This document shows positions 56,973 through 64,000 of a DNA stretch of 64,000 bases, in pieces; the first letter of the stretch is position 1; the number at the start of each line of letters is the position of its first letter. A program made the translations under genes and the position numbers. The DNA comes from Sesamum alatum (taxonomy: Eukaryota > Streptophyta > Magnoliopsida > Lamiales > Pedaliaceae). Below the pieces are notes generated by a model. The model saw only the letters and a program-made list of their open reading frames with translations, was not told the origin of the DNA and ran no database searches. Location: positions 22,720,046 to 22,784,045 of the forward strand of contig JACGWO010000007.1 in assembly GCA_034509735.1 (NCBI GenBank). Reading direction: 5' to 3'.

Positions 56973-58490
56973 ATCTACGTTAATATAAATATAAAGCAGA
57001 ACTCAGTAGATGATGGTAATATTATTGTTCAAGTTGAAGACTTGGTCTTTTAGTCTTTAACTCTCCTATTATTTATACGAAAGTCTGCCACTCTCAAGTG
57101 GAGTTTGGGGAAACCATTTCCTAGTGGGCTTGGGATCCACAAGCGTAATCTCTATGCCCCGCTTTTACGATTCACATGAAGAAGACCTCATGGGAGATAT
57201 CCAATATCATTATCATCCAATGAGATTCCCAAGATATTTGCCTCACCTCGAGGACTCCAAGCGAACTATATTACTCAGTGTTGGGCCTGACCCATCAACC
57301 AAATCATGCCTCAAATTGTCGCCCCCCACGACTCGTGAGACAGGGAACCAGCGAGTGCAGTCTCTTTGTTCACAACAATGGTGCAGCTTTCCCCTAATCA
57401 AAGTGTGCCACGACTCGTGAGACCACACTTGGGTAGTGGTAGCTTCCTCACCACAATATTGTGGATGGAAGGCTCGGACAGCATAAAATACTATTTTGAT
57501 CCAAGTCCGTTTTGGGCCTAATATTTAATTTGGTCTAACCAAATGAGAGTTTAATGTACGACCGAGACCTCATCACATTAAGGTGTTTTAGCATGCATAA
57601 ATATCCAATATTTAAAGCGATAAATAAATACGCCGCATGTAGAAAACATAGCATACCCCTGTTAGGATGATCACAAGCCCAACCTATGCGACCCACTGAG
57701 CCCACAGTGAGTCTATGGTCTGTCTAGGGTGGTTTTATATTAATACAAAATAATATACTCATTGTCATTCCAATGGGCCTTCTAATGCTCTTGTTTCACG
57801 CCTTGATGCTTCACCTTGGGTCTCCGACTCTACAAGCTTGTTAAAACTAAAACCTCACCAATCCTATCTACTCTCATTACAATCGAAAGTAATACATGGG
57901 AAATAAAAAACAAGCCTTAACATCATGAGGCTGAAACACGGAAGATGATAGTCCCAAAATAAGAGGCACACAGGCCCCACCCAACCAAAATGTAAATAAT
58001 CATACATTCATCCATACACAAGGTCTAGGGCTTTTTGTGATCATCCCATGTTGATTCCATCAATGCACATAACATAATTATTCCAAATAATTATGCTTAA
58101 ACCATGGATATTCCAAACATCCAAGTGATGTCCAACATCACAAAGCATAAATACATAAACAATATGCAAAATTCAAATTTCAAATTCAATGGACGTTATA
58201 AACAATGCATCCAATGCATGTATTAATCCCAAATTAATTAAACATATTTGATATAAGGAATAATCCAATTAACTCCAAAATCAAATATGCAAAATTAATA
58301 CATTTTCAGAATATTGTGCAGAAAAGGCAGAAAATCAAATTTTTCGCAAAACGTCGAAAACCGGCACAAAATGGCCCAACCATTGTGCCTACCGGCCAGC
58401 CGCGCTGCCCTCGGCCGCTCCTACCAGCACGCACGCTCACAGGCACGCCGGCCAGGCCTGCGCACAGCCCGCATGCGCCTGGCAGCCAGT
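56973..58490 (-). other. Copia A2 untranslated leader, truncated
   Basis: Homologous to the A1 leader from gag up to the GC-rich tract, which ends at ~58490 where the internal deletion begins. No credible ORF. Contains the conserved loop pair (57326-57430). Confidence 0.7.
57326..57430 (-). ncRNA. Tandem conserved hairpin loops in the copia A2 leader
   Basis: The 16-base loop (minus strand GTCTCACGAGTCGTGG) is at 57326-57341 and 57408-57423, unchanged from A1 although flanking bases differ. Arms of the second are AAGTGTG (57401-57407) and CACACTT (57424-57430), two pairs shorter than in A1. The first has only weak pairing (CCC/GGG and TCGC/GCGA). Confidence 0.55.
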
Positions 58491-60181
58491 GAAAAGATGA
58501 AAAGATGAATTATGATTCTCTTACACAAGGTGTTGTATATACTCATATATATACATAAATAATGTGATTATTGGAATGTGCCTATGTTCATCCAAGGATG
58601 TCTCGATACATCCCAATCAATCACCATTAATTCTTCAATCAAGCCTACCAACTTTTAAGGTATGATCAAATCATACCAAAAGGGAAGGGCTTGATTGGAG
58701 TTGATTTGTCTCTTTCCAAAAGATACAAGTCAACTACCACCTTGCATGAAGCATGATTGATTTTAGCTTCCTCCAATGGAGCATTTTTGGCCATGCTATT
58801 TATGGGAAGAAGTCCAACTTCTTCCTATTCCCAAATAGGAATTAATTCTCCTCTCGGGTCAAAATTTAATGGATCGGGTTTTATCGTAATCCAATTACGA
58901 CGAACCCAAAATTAAATCCAATTTAATGTCCACTTAAATATTTTTGTTGGTCTTTTAATCCAATCAAAAGATCCAACATCTCGACATTCCATACTTAATC
59001 GATAAATCCAATTTACTGATTAAACGAGGGCCCGATACAATATCGGCCCGTCCATCCAATGGACTATCCCTCAAGTAATCTAATTTCTCATTTATCCTTT
59101 GAGATTGACTCCAAGTCAATCTCTCAACCTTCTCGGTGATTTGTGTGTGACCCTTTAGGTTCACCCTCAGCTAGACTTGGGCCCGTTTCCCACAAGGGCC
59201 CATTACCATGGGTGGTCGTCTAGCAACGGCCTATGGCACTAGAGACTAGGTGAATATTGGCGTGAACATTTAGGCGCCGATTCCGTACAGGTATGGTCCT
59301 TCCGTCTACCATCTCCCGGCCATAGTCTAGGGTATTGAATTGGCGTCGGTTCCCATCCTTGGCTAGGCATCTATGCTTAATACTCGAGACTACGTATGCT
59401 TCATTGTTTCGACACAGGAAACCATTCCCTGTTCGACCAACCACTATGGCCACAGCTTTAGACAGCATGAACGTGTCTCCGAGTGCATAGGTGATACCTC
59501 TGTCACATATTGACAAGGGACGGATCCTCTTTTTTGTATCCACCGTCCTTGCTACACATTATGACTGCACTGGACAAGGCTTATAATGATCATCTTACAG
59601 AATGATCACCTCTCGCCAGATCCAAGATACAACCGTCCTGTGCACGCGACTGCCATGATTCCTCAAGTCTGAGGACTAATCTCGTACTATTGGAACCGGG
59701 GAAATCCAATCATACCGACCAAGCCTCCAAGGCTTGCATATGATGATCCCCACAAGTCAGTTCAGTCGGCTCGACCCCAGTCGACCAACCCATCAAGATC
59801 GTGTAGGCGTACCACGCCTGTCACCGATGAAACACGACACTTATCTAATGAACATGACTCTTGATGCAAGTCCCAATAGGACTCTCGATGCCCTGCCTCG
59901 AGGTCCTCGACTTGGACCATTTCAGACCCAACTCTCAATCAGTTGGTTTCATGACCACCATCCAATGCGTGGCCTAACTGCATGAGTTGTTAACCATGGT
60001 CTATGGGCTTTATTGCGATATAAGTAAAACACCGTTTTAACATATCTAAAATGGGCGCAACAAAGTAGACACCAACAGTGACGAACACTCATTTTATTCA
60101 TCACAATAATACATTACATCAAGTGGTCAAATAAGTTACAAAACGCCAAATCTATTGGCTTTCTGGTCACCTATTCTTACA
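58491..60181 (-). repeat. Truncated 5' LTR of copia A2
   Basis: It corresponds to the A1 5' LTR from about 23125 to its high-coordinate end. The join reads GTGAAAAGATGAAAAGATGA, with AAAAGATG duplicated at the breakpoint. It ends CTATTCTTACA at 60181 (one change from CTATTCTAACA). Confidence 0.88.
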
Positions 60182-60186
60182 CCAGT

Positions 60187-61022
60187 TTGTATGGAGGACA
60201 CATGGACATTCTATTTATAGCACAGTCGAAAGGCATGCTATTTTGACTGCCACAAGCATTTCCTCACACCGGACCATCCTTAACGCAGGAACAAGAAAGC
60301 CTTCACTAAAAATCAAATGGAGAGGAACACGTCCGAAGCTGACTGGAGAACAGATCCGAACCCGTGTCAATGCATTTAGTTTTGCAGTCGAACAATCGTT
60401 GAGTGAACCGAAAGGCTATGGTGTCGATCATAAGTGGACGAAGAAAAGCATCTTTTGCGAGCTTGAATACTGAGTGGCGCATCTAATACGATACAATCTT
60501 GATGTCATGCATATTGAGAACAATTTGTTCGACAATATATTCAATACTGTGATGGACATAAAGGGCAAAACGAAGGACAATCTGAATGCATGGAAGGATC
60601 TAAAGATCATATGTAATCGGTCGGAGCTTGAGTGGACGAAAGGAGATCGAATGTGATGCCCAAAGCGGTATATACATTGACGAAGGATCAAAAGAAGACG
60701 ATATATGAGTGGATTCGTTGTTTTAGGTTTCCTGATGGGTTTACTGAATGAGCTAAGGATGCACGGCATGAAGAGTCATTATTGTCATGTATTCATGTAG
60801 AAGTTGACTCCGGTTGCCTTTCGTGAAATGCTTCCTTAGCACATGTGGGGGGCCTTGACGGAGGTGAGCCTTCTATTCCAGATCCTATGCTCAACCACAC
60901 TAGATGTGAACAAGGTAAAAGAATTGAAAGACAGTGTAGCCGTCATCCTATGCAACCTCGAGAAAATATTTTCTCCTTTTTTCAACTCAATGGAGCACCT
61001 AATTGTTCACCTTCCATATGAG
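60187..61022 (+). pseudogene. CACTA TNP2-type transposase, continuation, copy 2
   Basis: It parallels 24818-25652: DHKWTKKSIFCELEY, LIRYNLDVMHIENNLFDNIF, MDIKGKTKDNLNAWKDLKII, PKAVYTLTKDQKK and NSMEHLIVHLPYE. It ends at the same residue as copy 1, so the C-terminal truncation predates the duplication. Stops at ~60471 and ~60654 and frame changes follow. Confidence 0.85.
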
Positions 61023-61024
61023 CA

Positions 61025-62225
61025 CCTGATAAATCAGATTAAATTTTATAAATTGGAAGGGTCATTATATACCACGACCATTCCTAATATATGTACAATT
61101 TTTTCAAGTAGGTGCCAAATGAAAAAAAAATTGAGGGAAATTTGAATTAGTAACGGTCAATATATTCCCATGACTGCTCCTATTACAAGTACAATTTTTC
61201 AGATTGGCGCCCACTAAAAAAAAGCTCCAAAATTGAATTAGGAACGGTCCGAATAATTGATAGACCGTTCCAGATGTAGGTCCAATTTTTTGTTTTGCGC
61301 CAATGAAAAAATGGTGGAAAAATTGAATTTTGGAGCGGTCGTTTTATATTTACCTGTTCCAAGCTGTAAAGCGGCTATGATCGTTCCTATATATAACCCT
61401 AACCGTTCCTATGTTATTACTATAATAATGCGTTCCTAAGTCAATTGTAACAGTTCCAAGTTGTGTTAGTAATTTGTGTATTTTACCTAATTCTGACGAT
61501 ATCTCAACATCCGTGAGTCCGATGGACAGCATTTTTAAACACATACAAGAATATAAATAAGATTTCGTATCTACCAATCTGATTTTCAATCAGATGGCCG
61601 GATTGAAGGATGCAATGGTTCTTATGATGACGAATACTGATCAGGAATGATATCTCGATATCCGCAAACCGAAATTTTTCAAAACTACATATAATGTATT
61701 CTTGTGTGTGTTAAATCATATCTAACGGTCTGATTTGAATTTTTACGGTCTGATTAGGCAATGCAGTACAACAAGTAAAGATGCTAGTTCAATCTGTGAA
61801 ATACTAACAAACTTAAATATACAAATATACTTCATATTGTGAACGTCTGTCTATTTTTTGAAAATTACTTTATATTTTCAAACTCTTTAAATGGCCAATT
61901 GTATACCTTTTTTCGATCATATACGTGTTCGAAACTTGTTTTTCTTAATTTATATTTATTATCTAAGAAGATCAAATAATATTTGCAATACATATAGGAA
62001 CGGTCTTCAATGGAAATAGGCACGGTCAACTCTTATAGTACACCAAACGATGCCGTTTTTGCAATTAGGAACGGAACTAGTAACACATTAAGTAGTGAAT
62101 GATCGTTCCTATGAAGTTCATTATCAATACAATGTCATAAAACGACGTCGTATTTGGCTTTGGGCACAGGCTTAGGAACGGTTATAACAAAATACGACCG
62201 TTCCAAAGTTCTTATATAAATTAGA
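61025..62225 (+). repeat. Internal CACTA region with GGAACGGT motifs, copy 2
   Basis: Near-identical counterpart of 25655-26880, with the same motif spacing and only scattered substitutions and small indels. Confidence 0.75.
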
Positions 62226-62254
62226 CCCTTAGCAGATTCATTCTCATTTTTCTG

Positions 62255-62278
62255 CCTCTCTCTCTCTCTCTCTCTTTC

Positions 62279-62319
<41 letters not shown>

Positions 62320-63610
62320 TTCCCTCTCACCGTTGGCCGCCCACCACCACTACCATCCGCCATCACAGTGTGAGCCTCAACCACAGTCGCCCCACCATCG
62401 TCGTTCACTGCCTCTGTTGACGCCTCCACTGTGCACCGCCACCACAGACGCCCCTTCCCCCCTCTCTCTTTCTCCTGCCTCCACTGTGCGCCACCACCAC
62501 CGTCGTCCACCGCCTCCGTTGACGCCGCCACCCTCCCCTACCAAGTAGGGTTTGCAAAAACCCTTTTTAATTTTTTTCTGTTTCCACTTTTAGGGACAGA
62601 AATTGCATGTACTTTTAATTTTCTGGTTTTTTCTGTAATTTATGTAATGGTAGGGCATTTTTATGTAATTTTCGTATAGTTAGGGGATTTATCTGTAATT
62701 TTTGTATAATTAAGTGGTTTATTTGTAATTTCTCTAATGCTAGGGATTCCTATGTAAATTTCAGTAATTTTTGGGTAATTATGCGAATTTTCTATAATTT
62801 ACTGGTAATATTGAATTTTCTATAATTTCAGGAAATTGTTGTGTAATTTATGAATTTTCTGTAATTTCTGGAAAATGCCAATAAATTTTTGAATTTTATG
62901 GAAATTCATTCTGATAAATTTAGTGTTGTTAGTGGTGGAATTTTCTGTAATTGTTGGAAATTCTATAAATGTTAATGTTTGGAAAATTTATGTAATTTAT
63001 GTGATTTTTCAGATTTTTACTGTAATTTTTAAGTATTTTCTATAATTTTTCAATATTTTTTAAAGCATTTCCGTATTTTTCAGTATTTTCTCTGAAAAAA
63101 CATATAAATTAAGTAATTTCTCTGAAAAAAAAACTATAAATTCTGTAATTTATAAAACTTTTTTGTAATTTTTAAAAACTTTCTCTATTTTCTGAAAGAA
63201 GATCCGGTACATTCTATAATTTTTTCTGAAAAAACCCTGTAAATTGTGTAATTTTTCAGTATTTTTTGAAAATTTTCTATAATTTTTTGTATTTTTTTTA
63301 AAAGAAAACAGTAAATACAATCTTTTTCTGAAAAAAAAATCTGTACATATTATATTTTTTTAAAATTTTCTATAATTTTCTTTGATTTTTTTAGTATGAG
63401 GTTGTAGGAAAATAGAAGGATTTAGTGCAATTAAAAGAATTTTGGGTATTAGTATATATTTTAGGAAATAATTGTAGAATTTAGTATACAATTTTAGGAT
63501 ATAGTTTACTTAATTATTTTAAAAAGTTAAAAAATTATCATTATTCAAATAAATTGATACTTACATTTATTCTTTAAATTCATACCACTAATATTTTGAA
63601 AAAATATTAT
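62255..63610 (+). other. TNPA-like gene upstream region, copy 2: (CT)n, proline-rich stretch, TGTAATTT-type array
   Basis: (CT)n at 62257-62315, proline-biased stretch to ~62548, then the AT-rich array of TGTAATTT-like units to ~63390. A few indels distinguish it from copy 1, including loss of ~20 bases in the proline-rich part. Confidence 0.5.
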
Positions 63611-63614
63611 AGAT

Positions 63615-64000
63615 CATATTTGGTTGGATTTGTCTCCTCGAGGAGGTGGCCATACTAGCTGCCGTGGTCGTAGCCCATCGGTTCCACCACCAACGGGTGC
63701 TGCATCTCAGGTTGGGGAAGCAGCATTCCGACCACTCCCACCACCACCACCGACAGAGCAATCAGTTGCCGCACTAGTGCAGGATCAGGAGATCCGTCTA
63801 CTCTGACACGTGTCTGAGAGGCTGCCGGACCATCTACTCTCGCACTGGCAGCAGATCCGGCCCGTCCATGGCCTGTACCACCCCCACCTGCCCCACCACT
63901 CCCCCCACCATCACGTGCCAGTATATCACCCGCTGATGCCGGGTATATTTTTTTTAAAATATTTTTTTTAATTTAAATTATTATTTTTATGTCACAATAA
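63615..64000 (+). pseudogene. CACTA TNPA-like protein, first segment, copy 2 (cut by window end)
   Basis: It reads SPRGGGHTSCRGRSPSVPPP and ASQVGEAAFRPLPPPPP, and stops at the same TGA as copy 1 (63804-63806). The conserved exons with the Transposase_24-type motifs lie beyond the window. Confidence 0.6.

Larger units (their letters stand above)
50851..60181 (-). mobile_element. Ty1/copia element A2, 5' LTR partly deleted
   Basis: It is the same element as A1 at the same position in TNP2, with CCAGT at 50846-50850 and 60182-60186. 3' LTR 50851-53060, polypurine tract 53061-53071, gag-pol pseudogene 53072-56972, leader to ~58490. It then joins directly to the middle of the 5' LTR (58491-60181). 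The deletion removes the primer-binding site and the first ~0.5 kb (plus orientation) of the LTR. Confidence 0.9.
48475..64000 (+). mobile_element. CACTA element copy 2 with nested copia A2, runs off the window
   Basis: Starts with CACTACAAAAAAAAATGCAG inside copia C gag. Then subterminal motifs, a 5' leader with an intron (GT at 49309, AG at ~49404), TNP2 pseudogene (49413-50850, 60187-61022) split by copia A2, the intergenic repeat region, and the start of the TNPA-like gene. It aligns with copy 1 from 49874 (13717) to the window end (about 28660), with ~4% difference in a 120-base TNP2 stretch compared by eye. Confidence 0.88.

Overview
This is a stretch of plant nuclear genome, almost certainly from a eudicot. 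It holds one intact-looking host gene at the left edge (1698-6094, ten exons, LONESOME HIGHWAY-like bHLH factor). The remaining ~57 kb is nested transposable elements. I saw no bacterial genes, CRISPR arrays, tRNA or rRNA genes. The species cannot be fixed from the sequence.

Layout. 1-1140: AT-rich upstream DNA. 1063-1119: C-rich tract and TATA-like element. 1698-6094: bHLH gene. 6549-7801: non-autonomous hAT-like element. 8359-13716: truncated minus-strand Ty3/gypsy element with only its 5' LTR side preserved. 13717-30679: CACTA (En/Spm) element copy 1, carrying a complete minus-strand Ty1/copia element 'A1' (14702-24812, target duplication CCAGT). 30680-31245: distal gag fragment of copia 'C'. 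31538-33537: plus-strand LTR 'F'. 33538-33865: LINE endonuclease fragment. 33866-41685: minus-strand copia 'D', the best preserved retroelement. 41690-43518: CACTA deletion derivative 'E' in the opposite orientation. 43519-44309: copia remnant 'G'. 44310-48474: proximal half of copia C (LTR, leader, gag). 48475-64000: CACTA copy 2 with nested copia 'A2' (50851-60181).

The two CACTA copies share the same nested copia at the same base with the same target duplication, so they descend from one composite by duplication. The left end of copy 2 and the right end of copy 1 both abut the same copia gag with target triplet GAT, so together they describe one ancestral insertion. Copy 1 lost its left end against the gypsy LTR; the right end of copy 2 lies beyond the window.

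The most interesting signal is in the untranslated leaders of the copia elements (A1, A2, D and C). They carry hairpins with a 16-nt near-palindromic loop. The loop is identical in A and D, and the stems differ between elements while keeping pairing. Within the loop, A/D and C differ by compensating changes. This looks like a conserved kissing-loop (RNA dimerisation or packaging) element.

All transposon genes carry stops, frameshifts or lost catalytic residues. They are described as pseudogenes except one long open frame in D, and that frame has a lysine in place of the integrase catalytic glutamate.
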